Assembly: GCA_964451925.1 (NCBI GenBank)
Contig: CAYVKA010000004.1
Coordinates: 1-64,000, forward strand
Length of the DNA stretch: 64,000 bases
DNA from: Nevskia sp964451925
Lineage (GTDB): Bacteria; Pseudomonadota; Gammaproteobacteria; Nevskiales; Nevskiaceae
Direction: 5' to 3'
Part shown: positions 1 through 8,953 of the stretch, piece after piece
How positions within the stretch are numbered: position 1 is the stretch's first letter
Layout of the letters: every line of letters starts with the position of its first letter
Notes under the pieces: model-generated
Told to the model about the DNA's origin: nothing
Databases searched by the model: none
What the model saw: the letters and a program-made list of their open reading frames with translations, nothing else
Made by a program: the position numbers and the translations under genes

Positions 1-60
1 TCGGGGGCAAGTTTGCTATGTTTCGAGGACTTCAACAAGTTAATAGAACGGCTCGCCCGT

Positions 61-226
61 CCCCCACCATTTTCGTGGGGGTTGCGCTCAAAATCGCCCC
101 AGGCGGCGTTGTCAGACCTGGCCATGGAATCACCATGGCCAGGTCTTCCGCCTTGCCTGACGCGCCCGCTGTTATAAAAGGCGGGGAGCAGCAACGCAGC
201 GATCCAATCAGTGTTAACAGGCCCTA
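61..226. repeat. MITE-like repeat, long partial copy
   Basis: The stretch shares its right end (about 187-226, ending in CAGTGTTAACAGGCCC followed by TA) and an internal hairpin block (61-96) with the complete 112-bp element at 15100-15211. Between these shared blocks lie about 90 extra bases, including a perfect 14-bp stem (114-127 with 133-146, loop 128-132). No matching left terminal repeat is visible, so the left end is either outside the window, degenerate or replaced. I see no gene in 1-357. Confidence 0.5.
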
Positions 227-357
227 GGGCAGATTGCTCCCGCGCAGGCTCTGCCCGTTGGGAAACGCGCGCCCGCGAGCCATTCCGGCTTGCCGGTTGC
301 CCCGGCACGGGCTGCAGGCCAAGGGCCGGATCGCGCGCCGGGCGCGCGTCGACGACC

Positions 358-1089
358 TCAGCGGTTGCTGCGCCTGTCGGCGCCGGCCGCTTTGCCACGC
401 GCAGGGGCGGCGGCTTTCGCCTCCGCATTCCTTTCGATGGCAAATTGCTTGGCACCCTTGACCAGCGAGCGGTAGAAGCCGACGACGTTGTGCTCCATAT
501 GCTCCACCGTCAGGCCGGTATCACCGGTCAGCCAGTCGGCCATCAAGCCCTGGGTCGCGCCGACCAGGGCCACTCCGGACAGCAGGTAGTTGCCGGGCAG
601 CAAGGTACCGTCGGCCACCAGCTGTTGCGCAGCCTGGTCGATCAGGCTGGCGAAGCGGCGGATGAAGACCCGGCGCTGCGCCTCCATGTCCGGGCTGATG
701 CCGACACTCTCCAGGCACAGGATCCGGGCGCGGCGCGGATCGGACAGGGCGTAGCGAACCGCCTCGCGCACGGCGCTCGTCACCCGCTCGGCGATATCCA
801 TTTCCTGCAGCATGAGCGCCCGGGCCACGGTGTCGAGCATTTCGGTGCTGATGCGCTCGAACAACACGTGCAGCAGCGCTTCCTTGCCGCTGAAGTGCTC
901 ATAGAAATGACGGGTCGCCACCCGCGCCGCGGCACACACGCGGTCGATCGACAGCGAGGCATAGCCCTGGTTCGCGACCATCGAATAGGCCACTTCCAGC
1001 AGGCGCTCGCGCCGGTTGCTCCGCAGTTGCCCGACGCTCTGACCACGGTATCTGCGTTCGGATGTGGCGGGAGTCCTGCGCCGTTTCAT
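358..1089 (-). CDS. TetR/AcrR family transcriptional regulator
   Basis: The 243-residue protein has an N-terminal TetR-type helix-turn-helix (about residues 27-75, with IDRVCAAARVATRHFYEHFSGKE-like spacing ending in the conserved F-Y-x-H-F-x-x-K-E pattern) and a helical C-terminal ligand/dimer domain. The last 20 residues are Ala/Arg-rich. Proteins of this family repress nearby genes and release DNA when they bind a small ligand. It is divergent from the PAS–LuxR regulator starting near 1300, so the roughly 200-bp space between them is the likely operator region; its target is unknown. The family is clear; the ligand cannot be told. Confidence 0.87.
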   Translation of the reverse strand: MKRRRTPATSERRYRGQSVGQLRSNRRERLLEVAYSMVANQGYASLSIDRVCAAARVATRHFYEHFSGKEALLHVLFERISTEMLDTVARALMLQEMDIAERVTSAVREAVRYALSDPRRARILCLESVGISPDMEAQRRVFIRRFASLIDQAAQQLVADGTLLPGNYLLSGVALVGATQGLMADWLTGDTGLTVEHMEHNVVGFYRSLVKGAKQFAIERNAEAKAAAPARGKAAGADRRSNR

Positions 1090-1296
1090 GCTGTCAGCTG
1101 CCTATGCTCGTGGGTCAACCAGTGATTTCCGGATTTATCCGGCGGCCATTGCGATAGCGTCCATGACGCATTGGGCACTTTTGGAAAATGTGGGCCTGCG
1201 GCGCCAGGACGGTCGTCGCCGCAGCTTACAGCCTGGCGGGCAGGCACACTGGCGGCTGCCGGACCAATGGTGGAAACTGCGGTAAAAAACGGGTGA

Positions 1297-2136
1297 ATGG
1301 ACATGAGAGGAGCACCCTTGAAGAGAACCGGCAGGCACAGCCCCGCCGTGGCCAGGACCGGCGCGATCGGCGCGCCCGACTACCAGTCTCTGATCGAGGC
1401 CGCCGGGGACCTGATCTACACCCTGGATCTGGGAGGGGTATTCACCTTCGTCAACCCGGCGGTGGAAAAAGTTCTCGGCTATACACCGGCGGAGGCGCTT
1501 GGCCGCGTCTTCACCGACTTCCTGACGCCGGACAGCGCCCGCGTCGCCCTGCGGCACTTCAACCAGGGCCTGACCGGTACCGAGAACACGCCCTTTTTCG
1601 AGGTCGAGGCGCAGCGCAAGTTCGGCGGAACCGCCTACCTGGAGATTCGCGCCGGCAGCCTGATGCGCGATGGCGTGATGGTCGGCCGCCAGGGCGTGGC
1701 GCGCGACATCAGCGAGCTGAAGGCCCTGCAGTCGCAGATTGCCGAGAAATCACACCGTGTGGCGCTGCTGGAGGAGCGCACGCAGATCGCCATGAACCTG
1801 TACGCGCGCATCGCCGGCCTGGCCCGCGAGGATGCAGGTGATTCGGTGTCCTCGAGCGAGGCCTTGCGCCAGGTGCAGGACGCGGTGCTGCGCGCCAGCG
1901 CCGAGAAACTGGGCCTCAGCGCCAACGACCTGAAAATCATCGAGCTGCTGTGCCAGGGTCATTCCAATCGCGAGATCGCCGCGTCGGTCTGCCGCAGCCC
2001 GCATACGGTGAAGGACCACGTCGCCAAGATCATGCTGCGGCTCGGCGCCAAGCGCCGCGCCGAGGTGGTCGCCTCAGCGCTGAAACTGGGCCTGGTATCG
2101 TCGGCGCAGCACGGCCAGGCCGCGGCCCGCAGCTAG
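1297..2136 (+). CDS. PAS-domain LuxR-type response regulator-like protein
   Basis: The protein begins with a PAS domain (about residues 30-145: Y-Q-S-L-I-E-A-A-G-D-L-I-Y-T-L-D, then a G-Y-T-P-A-E-A motif and an R-D-I-S-E-L-K exit), followed by a helical linker and a LuxR/FixJ-type HTH (about residues 205-265: L-S-x-N-D-x-K-I-I-E-L-L-C-Q-G-H-S-N-R-E-I-A, then T-V-K-D-H-V). It should be a cytosolic sensor-regulator that couples a PAS signal directly to DNA binding, without a receiver domain. Three starts are possible: ATG 1297, ATG 1303, or TTG 1318. The last has the best ribosome site (GAGAGGAG at 1305-1312). It is divergent from the TetR gene. The signal is not known. Confidence 0.85.
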   Translation: MDMRGAPLKRTGRHSPAVARTGAIGAPDYQSLIEAAGDLIYTLDLGGVFTFVNPAVEKVLGYTPAEALGRVFTDFLTPDSARVALRHFNQGLTGTENTPFFEVEAQRKFGGTAYLEIRAGSLMRDGVMVGRQGVARDISELKALQSQIAEKSHRVALLEERTQIAMNLYARIAGLAREDAGDSVSSSEALRQVQDAVLRASAEKLGLSANDLKIIELLCQGHSNREIAASVCRSPHTVKDHVAKIMLRLGAKRRAEVVASALKLGLVSSAQHGQAAARS

Positions 2137-2151
2137 GCGCTGCGCAAAAAC

Positions 2152-2192
2152 AGCCGCCGTCGCAGCGACCCAATCGGTGTTGACAGACTCTA
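2152..2192. repeat. MITE end remnant
   Basis: These 41 bases match one end of the 112-bp element at 15100-15211 with about four mismatches (GTGTTGACAGACTC in place of GTGTTAACAGGCCC), and end in the same TA. No partner end is present. The TA also forms part of the TAG stop codon of the peptidase gene on the minus strand, so the remnant now defines the end of that gene. Confidence 0.5.
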
Positions 2193-3893
2193 GCCGCCCA
2201 GATCGGGACGCAGCGCCGATACCGGCTGCGCATCGAGGTTGTGGATCATCTGCACAAAGGCCGCGATCTGCTGGCTCATATAGTTGTAGTCGGTGTATTC
2301 GCTGGTGATTTCGGGCATGTCCTGGTTGAGCAGGTAGACCGGGCCGGTGATGAAGGCCAGCAGCGGCAGCCCGCCCTGCGAGTTCCAGGCCAGCCCTTCG
2401 CCCACCGGCAGGAACGGCGGCACCGACATCGCGCGGTCGAAACGCATGGCGAACTTGCGTGCCTCGTCGCCCAGGGGGTGTCCGGACTCGGCCATCAGCA
2501 CCTGCGGCTCGGGCAGGCCGTCCAGCGCCATGGTGCCTGGTGACAGTTCCAGCCATTCGCGCGCGCCGAGGTGCTCGATCTCGATGGCAGCCAGCACCTG
2601 CGCCGACAGATCCGCCTGGTGCGCCTTGATGTAGGCGTCGATGCCGGCGCTGCCGACGAAGTGGCCGCTGGTCAGCACAATGCGCACGCTGCGCAGCCGC
2701 TGCGCCGGCGGCACCTTGAGGAAATAGGCGGCGATGGCCAGGATCGCCGCCGGACCGTTGTCCTCGATCGAGTTGGTGCCGTCGACATGCGAGCTGAGCA
2801 GGATCTGCTGCGGGCAGCGGCCCGGAATCACCGCCGAGAGATTGTGCGACACAGCCTGGGCGGTGCGCGCGGTGAGTGTCAGCCGCGCCCGCGGCAGCGA
2901 CAGGCCGCCGGCCAGGATCTGCTGCTTGAGCGCGGCGCCGGTGGCGCGATCCAGGTACAGCAGCGGGATGGCGTTCTGACCCATGCCGCTGAACGGATAG
3001 TACGAGCCGTCGGCTTCAGTCGGCGGATAGTCGATCACGCCAATGGCGGCGCTGGCGCCGGCCAGCATCAGCGCACGGTTGATCAGGATGGTGAACAGCA
3101 TGTCGATATACGGCCGCGAGTACGGCACCAGCGGCCCGGAAGTGCCGCTGCTGTTGTTGACGTAGCTGGCCAGGGCGGTGAATACGCCCAGCGGCAGCGT
3201 CACCCGCGGCACGTCGTACACCACCACCTGCCCGCGCAGGTCGTGTGCCGCAAGAAACTGCGTCAGCGACACCACGCCGGATACGGTGCTGGAGAGGAAG
3301 TCGTCCAGGTTGCTCAGCAACAGCGACACCGCATGCAGCGGATCGCGCTGCTGCAACGCCTGCAGCAGCGCGCCGGTCACGTCCGCCGCGGTGAACGCCG
3401 GCAGATACAGCAACGGCCCCTCCACCCCCTGCGGGCCGGTCTGGCCGGAATAGGGCATGTAGGCGGCGATCTTGATCGGCAGGCTGGCGCCGCCCTGGAT
3501 CAGCGACAACGTCGCCGTCTGCGCGGTCCACTGGGTGAAGCTGTAAGGCTCCTCGACGACGTCGCTGGCGCCCATGGCGGTGAGCTGTCCGGCGAGCTGA
3601 TCGATATAGGCCTGCTCGGCGTCGCTGCCGGTGGGGCGGAAGCCATGATCGAACTGGTCCACCTGCTCCTGCCAGCCGCGCACCTGCGACGGGGAGGCCA
3701 GCAGCGCCGGGTCCGCGTTCTGTGCCGGCGCCGCGGCGGCCAGGCATTGCGCGGCGGTCAGCGGCGGCAGGGACTGCGCGGCCGCGGCTTGCGGTACGGT
3801 GGAATCACCGCAGCCGGCCAGCACGGCCAGCGCCGCGCATAATAGGAAGCCTGCAATTCCGCCCCTGAGCGGGGCTGCTGCCGTGTTCGGCAT
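2190..3893 (-). CDS. M28-like metallopeptidase lipoprotein
   Basis: The 567-residue precursor has a lipoprotein signal (hydrophobic stretch ending in LAGC, lipidated Cys near residue 27), so the product should be a membrane-anchored exported hydrolase. The C-terminal half carries M28-type zinc-peptidase signatures: S-S-H-V-D-G (zinc His and catalytic-region Asp), E-D-N-G-P-A-A (bridging Asp), and I-E-I-E-H-L-G. The usual G-E-E-x-G motif is replaced by T-S-G-H-F-V-G-S, so it belongs to a divergent subgroup or is not a classical aminopeptidase. ATG 3893 was chosen over upstream codons because GGAGGAG stands just before it and because it begins the signal peptide. It probably forms an operon with the upstream lipase (91-bp gap). 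Confidence 0.75.
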   Translation of the reverse strand: MPNTAAAPLRGGIAGFLLCAALAVLAGCGDSTVPQAAAAQSLPPLTAAQCLAAAAPAQNADPALLASPSQVRGWQEQVDQFDHGFRPTGSDAEQAYIDQLAGQLTAMGASDVVEEPYSFTQWTAQTATLSLIQGGASLPIKIAAYMPYSGQTGPQGVEGPLLYLPAFTAADVTGALLQALQQRDPLHAVSLLLSNLDDFLSSTVSGVVSLTQFLAAHDLRGQVVVYDVPRVTLPLGVFTALASYVNNSSGTSGPLVPYSRPYIDMLFTILINRALMLAGASAAIGVIDYPPTEADGSYYPFSGMGQNAIPLLYLDRATGAALKQQILAGGLSLPRARLTLTARTAQAVSHNLSAVIPGRCPQQILLSSHVDGTNSIEDNGPAAILAIAAYFLKVPPAQRLRSVRIVLTSGHFVGSAGIDAYIKAHQADLSAQVLAAIEIEHLGAREWLELSPGTMALDGLPEPQVLMAESGHPLGDEARKFAMRFDRAMSVPPFLPVGEGLAWNSQGGLPLLAFITGPVYLLNQDMPEITSEYTDYNYMSQQIAAFVQMIHNLDAQPVSALRPDLGG

Positions 3894-3984
3894 GCGTGTT
3901 CTCCTCCATCTTGCAACCCAACAAGCCCTTCCACCCTGAACCGATGCGCCAGCCTGGGCCTGGCGCGCCCAGGGCAACTGCGAG

Positions 3985-4920
3985 TCACTGCATCGGCACC
4001 GGGTAAGCGCTGGCGCAATCCGGCGGCGCGGCGCCGGCCGGGTCGAGCGCATTGAGGATTTCGCGGAATACCACGGCGTCGTAACCCAGATCGCCGTGAT
4101 CGACGCGGTCTCCGGCGCACCGGTCCTGCACGTAGAAATTGCTGACGCCCGGCTCGTCGATGAAAGCCGAACCGACCGGCGTCACGGCCTTTTCGTTGCG
4201 GGTTTCGATCACGGTGTAGCGCACGCCGGGCTGGGAGATGGCGCCGCTATCGAGCTGACCGATGAAAAGCGAGCCCGGCTCCTGATCGACGCAGGCCGGG
4301 CAGTAGCCACCGACCACCAGATTCAGCCCCGGCACCGCCTGCGCCAGCGTGGCCATACCCTGCAGCGTGGTGCCGTGCGTGGTCGGCGCCAGGCCGATGA
4401 TCGCGGCCACACTGCCCGCTCCACCCAGGGTCTTGGCGTAGTACTCCGCCAGCGTTCCGCCCTGGGAATGGCCGATCAGGTCAACTTGCCGTGCGCCGCT
4501 CGCGGCAAGCACCTGGGCGACCAGCGCGGCGAGCTGCAGGCCCGAACCGGCCATCGGACCGGTGGCGTAGTTGCCGGTATCGCCCTGGTAGCCATAGTTG
4601 AGGCTGAATACGCAGTAGCCGGCGTTCGCCAGCATCGGCCCAAGCGCGCCGAAGTCCGACTCCATGGTGAAGAAGGTGCCTGGCACCAGGATCAGCGGGT
4701 GCGGATGCGCCGGGGTCAGCCGGCAGGTCCAGATGTTGGTGCCGGGCGGCGACTGCGTGGGGTCCTGTTGCGACAGGGACTGGGCGGTCCGGGCGTCCGG
4801 CGCTACGGCATAACGCAGCGGCGGCACCGCATCCGGCGCCGCCGGCACCTCACCGCCGCCGCAGGCAGACAGCCCCGATAGACAGGCCGCCGCCACGGCA
4901 AAGCACACTCTCGAAAACAT
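3985..4920 (-). CDS. alpha/beta-hydrolase, class-2-type lipase lipoprotein
   Basis: The 311-residue precursor starts with a signal sequence ending in L-S-A-C-G-G-G, a probable lipobox. The mature protein has an alpha/beta-hydrolase core: the oxyanion strand I-L-V-P-G-T-F, the nucleophile elbow G-H-S-Q-G (residues about 168-172), and a late D-H-G-D that can supply the acid and His. The pattern (P-L-I-L-V-P-G, L-N-Y-G-Y) is like secreted class-2 lipases that hydrolyse acylglycerols. Several Cys pairs in the mature part suggest disulfides. The start ATG 4920 follows GGAGGAG; an in-frame TTG at 4935 is less likely. It is followed by the M28-like lipoprotein in the same orientation. Confidence 0.8.
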   Translation of the reverse strand: MFSRVCFAVAAACLSGLSACGGGEVPAAPDAVPPLRYAVAPDARTAQSLSQQDPTQSPPGTNIWTCRLTPAHPHPLILVPGTFFTMESDFGALGPMLANAGYCVFSLNYGYQGDTGNYATGPMAGSGLQLAALVAQVLAASGARQVDLIGHSQGGTLAEYYAKTLGGAGSVAAIIGLAPTTHGTTLQGMATLAQAVPGLNLVVGGYCPACVDQEPGSLFIGQLDSGAISQPGVRYTVIETRNEKAVTPVGSAFIDEPGVSNFYVQDRCAGDRVDHGDLGYDAVVFREILNALDPAGAAPPDCASAYPVPMQ

Positions 4921-5254
4921 GCTCCTCCAGCCCAAGCCCTGTTGCGATGCGTCCGCCGCAGCGGAAGCCCGGTTCTTGCGAACCCGTTTTTAGTGGACTC
5001 AGTTTCCGCCGCGAGGAGCGGCGCAACAACGCGTTGAACGGGGGTTTTTGACCCCCCGATCGGACGTAATTTCGACTTTCGGGCACTGCGCGCGCGACCC
5101 AGCCCGCCCGTTGCAGGCAGGAAGATCCGAGCGCACACGCGCCCGGCATTTGGACTGCAGTTTGCCCTCCAAACCGGGCGCTCAGCGCGCCGGGTGGAAG
5201 GCGGTTGCGATCAGGCGGGCTACCCGCCCCGGCATTGCGGGGCGGGCCGCTGCC

Positions 5255-5785
5255 TCAATCGTTGCCGGAAGGACTCTGGGCCATGCCGCTGGCGGCTGGC
5301 GCTTCCACCGCCACGGCCACCGGCTCTGCAGCCGCCGCGACGGGCGCCGGCGCCGAGAACATGTCCGGCTGCGAGGCAGGCAATACCGCAACGGCTTCAA
5401 TTGCCGGCACGGCCTCGGCCGTCGCTGCAGGCGCGGCCACGGTCACGGGCGCCGGTGCCGGTGCCGGCTGCGAGGCCCGCGACGCGTCGCCGGACTTCAC
5501 CGGCGCGCCCGGCCCCTTGCGCCCGCCGTTGGGGAAACGGCCACGCGGATGCTGTTGCTGCTGTTGCGGGTTGCGTACGAACTGCTGCTGCGGACGCGGC
5601 TGCTGCTCCTGCGGACGCGGCCGCGCTTCGGGCTGGACCTCGACGCGCAGGTGTTGCGCCGCGGCCGCCATCTTGGCTTCCCAGTCACAGGCGCCGGAAT
5701 TGGATGACTTCTCACGAATCGAGCAGCCGGAGGCGCAGTAAGTCCGGCGCCTGTCACACCACGGAATAGCAGAGCGCTGCTCCAT
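5255..5785 (-). CDS. hypothetical protein, Cys-rich N-terminus and Q/P/A-rich tail
   Basis: The product (176 residues from ATG 5785, preceded by AAGGGA) has a short N-terminal domain with four Cys in about 30 residues (W-C-D-R-R-R-T-Y-C-A-S-G-C, later G-A-C-D-W-E-A-K), which could bind a metal. It continues in a low-complexity tail: a Gln/Arg/Pro stretch near residues 50-85, then Ala/Pro/Val-rich repeats to the end. I see no signal peptide or membrane segment. I do not recognise the family. Its leader appears long, as the nearest upstream promoter-like sequence is close to 6170. Confidence 0.55.
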   Translation of the reverse strand: MEQRSAIPWCDRRRTYCASGCSIREKSSNSGACDWEAKMAAAAQHLRVEVQPEARPRPQEQQPRPQQQFVRNPQQQQQHPRGRFPNGGRKGPGAPVKSGDASRASQPAPAPAPVTVAAPAATAEAVPAIEAVAVLPASQPDMFSAPAPVAAAAEPVAVAVEAPAASGMAQSPSGND

Positions 5786-6277
5786 TGCACGTCCCTTGTT
5801 GTCACCCAACGGTGATCATTGGCCCGGCATCGCCGGTATTGATGTCTACGGGAACCGGCCTCCGGCGACTCTTCGCCGGAAGCGGCACAGCCTCGGTGAT
5901 TCAGGGCCGGCCTGGTTCAAATCTCTTTCTTGCGTTGCCCGCCGGCACAACGCAAAGGCGCCCCTGGCAGGGGCCAGCCAACGTTGTCGAAGACGGGTCA
6001 ACCGCTGTGTTGGATGGGTCGCGATCCATAGGGGCGGCACCCCGTGCCACGATTCCCGGATCTGAACGCAGGTGCGTCTTCACCCTGCCGTTCCAAGCCA
6101 CCTCGCATGCGGCTTGCAGCCGCTGCGCCCATCGCGGCGTCCGATCAATGCCGTTCAAGCTTGGTTATTGTATCACCACTCTCCCGCGTGCGCCGCCGCA
6201 CAAGCCGCGGCGATGAACCGGGAGCGGCGCTGCGCGCGGCGAACTCGGCGCTTCACATTGGCTATTTTTCAATAAGT
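5786..6277 (-). promoter_or_regulatory. long gene-free stretch with a minus-strand extended −10 promoter
   Basis: No convincing coding region lies in these 490 bases. On the minus strand a TG-n-TACAAT extended −10 element sits at 6167-6172 and points toward the hypothetical gene starting at 5785, giving a possible leader of roughly 370 nt. The stretch is GC-rich with several short inverted repeats, for example at 6030-6060. It does not show the conserved cores of RNase P RNA, tmRNA or SRP RNA. It could be a leader, an independent small RNA, or both. Confidence 0.3.
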
Positions 6278-6370
6278 TGGCGGAGAGAGCGGGATTCGAA
6301 CCCGCGATACGGCTTGTGACCGTATACACGCTTTCCAGGCGTGCTCCTTCAACCACTCGGACATCTCTCC
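6278..6370 (-). tRNA. tRNA-Ser (anticodon GGA)
   Basis: On the minus strand the sequence folds as a class II tRNA. The acceptor stem GGAGAGA/TCTCTCC is perfect, the anticodon loop CTGGAAA lies between CACGC and GCGTG, a long variable arm follows (TATACGGT...GCCGTAT), and the T-loop is TTCGAAT. The discriminator is G and the CCA end is encoded. The GGA anticodon reads UCC/UCU serine codons. Confidence 0.97.
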
Positions 6371-6431
6371 GGATTTGCAGCAAGCCCGGGCGCTGGCGGC
6401 CCGGGGGCGCGTATTGTATGCGAGACGCTGG

Positions 6432-6746
6432 CTACTGTCCCGCCCCGACGCCGGCATCGGCGCCCGGCGGCATCGGCGGCGGCTCGTCCAGGCAGGCGTA
6501 CTGCGTCCGATGCGGGTGCTTGGGATCGATCACCTTGCTGCCAAACGGCGCATCCTGCGCCGGCGCTGGCGCCGGGGGCACGCGCAAGGCGGTGGGGGAA
6601 TTGGGGATTTTCAGGCCGTCACCGCCGGTCACCGGCGGAATCGAGGCAACATGGTCGTACTTCTGCTCCTTCATGCAGTAGGACTTGGAGGAGCAGCCGG
6701 CGCACAGCAGCGCGCCGAGCAGTACGGCAACAACGGAAAATTTCAT
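6432..6746 (-). CDS. short BamC-like lipoprotein
   Basis: The 104-residue precursor has a lipoprotein signal ending L-L-C-A-G-C. The mature part is Pro-rich and contains I-P-P-V-T-G-G-D-G-L-K-I-P and A-L-R-V-P-P-A-P, like the unstructured N-terminal region of BamC/NlpB that binds BamD. The large C-terminal BamC domains are absent. Its ATG overlaps the dapA stop (TGATG at 6748-6744), so it is translationally coupled to dapA, as nlpB/bamC is in many gammaproteobacteria. A role in outer-membrane protein assembly is inferred from position and signature and could be partial. Confidence 0.62.
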   Translation of the reverse strand: MKFSVVAVLLGALLCAGCSSKSYCMKEQKYDHVASIPPVTGGDGLKIPNSPTALRVPPAPAPAQDAPFGSKVIDPKHPHRTQYACLDEPPPMPPGADAGVGAGQ

Positions 6747-7621
6747 CACAGGGCTCCGGCCGCGTGCAGTGCTTCGCGCACGGTCGCGTAGTGGGAGGGG
6801 TCCAGCGGCACCAGCGGCAGGCGGATGCCGGCGCCGATACGGTTCATGGCCAGCAGTGCCCACTTGGCGGGAATCGGGTTGGGCTCGACAAACAGGTTCT
6901 TGTGCAGCAGACGCAGCCTGGCGTCCACGGCCTCGGCAGCCTGGCGGTCACCCGCCTGGGCCGCCGCACACATCTGGTGCATCAACCGCGGCGCCACGTT
7001 GGCGGTCACCGAGATGTCGCCCTGGAAACCCATCAGGATCGACTCGCAGGCGGTGGCGTCGTCACCGGACAGCAGGGCGAATTCCGGCAGCTTCAGCTCC
7101 AGCAATTCGCGCACCCGGCTCAACTCGCCCTTGGCCTCCTTGAGGCCGACGATGTTGTCGATCGGCGCCAAGCGCTTGACCGTGGCGGGCAGCATGTCGC
7201 AGCCGGTGCGGCCGGGCACGTTGTACAGGATGATGGGCACGTCCACCGCCTCGGCGATGGTCTTGTAGTGACGGTACAGCCCTTCCTGCGGCGGCTTGTT
7301 GTAATAGGGCGTGACCAGCAGGCAGGCGTCGGCGCCGGCATTCTTGCCCTCGGCGGTCAGCTCGATCGCCTCGGCGGTGGAATTGGCGCCGGTGCCGGCG
7401 ATCACCGGCACGCGCTTGCGCGCCACGTCCACCACACAGCGGATGACGGCGATGTGCTCTTCCACGTCCAGCGTGGCGGACTCCCCGGTGGTGCCCACGG
7501 CAACGATGCCGTCGGTGCCTTCGGCGATATGCCATTCAACCAGGCGTTCCAGGGCCGGGAAATCGACCGAGCCGTCCTCGGACATGGGGGTGACAATGGC
7601 AACGATGCTGCCGCGGATCAT
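6746..7621 (-). CDS. dapA: 4-hydroxy-tetrahydrodipicolinate synthase
   Basis: DapA condenses pyruvate with aspartate semialdehyde, the first committed step of lysine and meso-diaminopimelate synthesis, in the cytosol. The 291-residue length is normal. The catalytic residues are all at family positions: Thr44 and Thr45 in G-T-T-G-E-S, Tyr133 and Arg138 in Y-N-V-P-G-R-T-G, and Lys161 (Schiff base) in G-L-K-E-A-K-G. It heads a two-gene unit with the BamC-like lipoprotein and is divergent from gcvR, the same layout as in Escherichia coli. The start ATG 7621 gives the canonical N-terminus. Confidence 0.98.
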   Translation of the reverse strand: MIRGSIVAIVTPMSEDGSVDFPALERLVEWHIAEGTDGIVAVGTTGESATLDVEEHIAVIRCVVDVARKRVPVIAGTGANSTAEAIELTAEGKNAGADACLLVTPYYNKPPQEGLYRHYKTIAEAVDVPIILYNVPGRTGCDMLPATVKRLAPIDNIVGLKEAKGELSRVRELLELKLPEFALLSGDDATACESILMGFQGDISVTANVAPRLMHQMCAAAQAGDRQAAEAVDARLRLLHKNLFVEPNPIPAKWALLAMNRIGAGIRLPLVPLDPSHYATVREALHAAGAL

Positions 7622-7747
7622 TCGGGCTGTGCGAGAGAATTGGGTAAACTACGATTATAGCCATGGGCGCCGCCGGATATGCGGGTTTTGCACAAAAAAC
7701 CACGCGGCGCTACCACGATAACGACCGATCACCTATCCTTGAGTTCG

Positions 7748-8290
7748 ATGGCCGCCTCTTCCGATAATCTGCTCTCCATTTCCGTCCTCGCCAGCCCGCG
7801 GCCGCAGTTGGCGCTGGACCTGTTCAAAGCCATCCGCGAGCGCGGCGGCGAGGTCGAGGATTGCCGCATCGCCCCGGTCGGGGACCGCCTCACCGCCAAC
7901 ATGGTGGTGTCCGGCAACTGGAGCGCGCTGGGCCGGCTGGAAACCGCGCTGCCCGGCATCGCCGAGAAGCTCGACCTGCAGGTGCGCTTCCAGCGCTGCG
8001 GCATGCGCGAGCAGAACCCGGATTTCCGCCCTTACGCCGCAGATGTTATTGCACCGCAGCAACCGGACCTGCTGGTGCACCTGCTGGAGTTCTTCCACGG
8101 CCAGGACGTGCAGGTGGCGGAGATGTCGACCCAGAAATACCAGTCCACCCATACCGGCGCCGGCATGGTCAGTGTGCAGATGGTGCTGCACGTGCCGGTC
8201 AACCAGCACCCGCAGGCGTTGCGCGAATCCTTCATGGACCTGTGTGACGACCTCAATGCCGACGGCATGCTCGACCCGATCAAGTCCTAG
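7748..8290 (+). CDS. gcvR: glycine cleavage system transcriptional repressor
   Basis: The 180-residue protein consists of two ACT-type regions (residues about 8-85 and 98-170) and lacks a DNA-binding domain. This fits GcvR, which binds glycine and antagonises the activator GcvA. It lies between divergent dapA and downstream bcp, the E. coli order dapA-gcvR-bcp, which strongly supports the call. ATG 7748 begins the ACT-domain protein; an in-frame GTG at 7679 would add 23 residues that do not look like family sequence. The ribosome site is weak. Confidence 0.85.
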   Translation: MAASSDNLLSISVLASPRPQLALDLFKAIRERGGEVEDCRIAPVGDRLTANMVVSGNWSALGRLETALPGIAEKLDLQVRFQRCGMREQNPDFRPYAADVIAPQQPDLLVHLLEFFHGQDVQVAEMSTQKYQSTHTGAGMVSVQMVLHVPVNQHPQALRESFMDLCDDLNADGMLDPIKS

Positions 8291-8377
8291 GCCTTTCATG
8301 CCCGTGCAACACGGTTGCAGTCTGATGACCGCCGTGCGGTCGACGAGAAAACAGCCCGACCAGCTGGGGAGCCCCGA

Positions 8378-8842
8378 ATGAGCATCAAGCCCGGCGACAA
8401 GCTGCCGGACCTCAAGCTGCCCGCCAACGGCGGCCGTGAAGTGAGCTTGAAGGACTACAAAGGCAAGAAACTGGTGGTGTACTTCTACCCGCGCGACAAC
8501 ACCCCGGGCTGCACCCTGGAAGGGCAGGAGTTCACCGCCCGGTACAAGGACTTCACCAAGGCCGGCGCCGACATCGTCGGCGTGTCCAAGGACAGCGTGA
8601 AATCGCACGACAACTTCTGCGCCAAGTTCGGCTTCCCCTACACCCTGCTGTCGGACGCCGACGGCGCATTGTGCGAGGCCTTCGGCGCCATCGTCGAAAA
8701 AAGCATGTACGGCAGGAAGTACATGGGCATCGACCGCTGCACCTTCCTGTTCGACGCCAAAGGCGTGCTGCGCCAGGACTGGCGCAAGGTTTCGGCGAAA
8801 GGCCACGCGGCCGCCGTGCTGGAGGCGGTCAAAAGCCTCTGA
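8378..8842 (+). CDS. bcp: thioredoxin-dependent peroxiredoxin, PrxQ/BCP type
   Basis: Bcp reduces hydrogen peroxide and organic hydroperoxides using thioredoxin. The 154-residue protein has the peroxidatic Cys45 in T-P-G-C-T. The E. coli-type resolving Cys five residues later is missing (T-L-E-G-Q-E-F). Instead Cys81 in N-F-C-A-K-F-G-F is placed like the resolving Cys of the Xylella PrxQ type, so an atypical two-cysteine mechanism with a helix α3 resolving Cys is expected. GGGAG precedes ATG 8378. It follows gcvR in the same direction. Confidence 0.95.
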   Translation: MSIKPGDKLPDLKLPANGGREVSLKDYKGKKLVVYFYPRDNTPGCTLEGQEFTARYKDFTKAGADIVGVSKDSVKSHDNFCAKFGFPYTLLSDADGALCEAFGAIVEKSMYGRKYMGIDRCTFLFDAKGVLRQDWRKVSAKGHAAAVLEAVKSL

Positions 8843-8953
8843 TTTGCCGACCTGCCCCGCTTCGTCTCACCACCACCCCGCCGGCTGCCGCGCAGCCAGG
8901 CGTCCTTGTGCCCGGAACTCCAGGGTTCCCGGGCTCCTGAACCCACGGACTCG

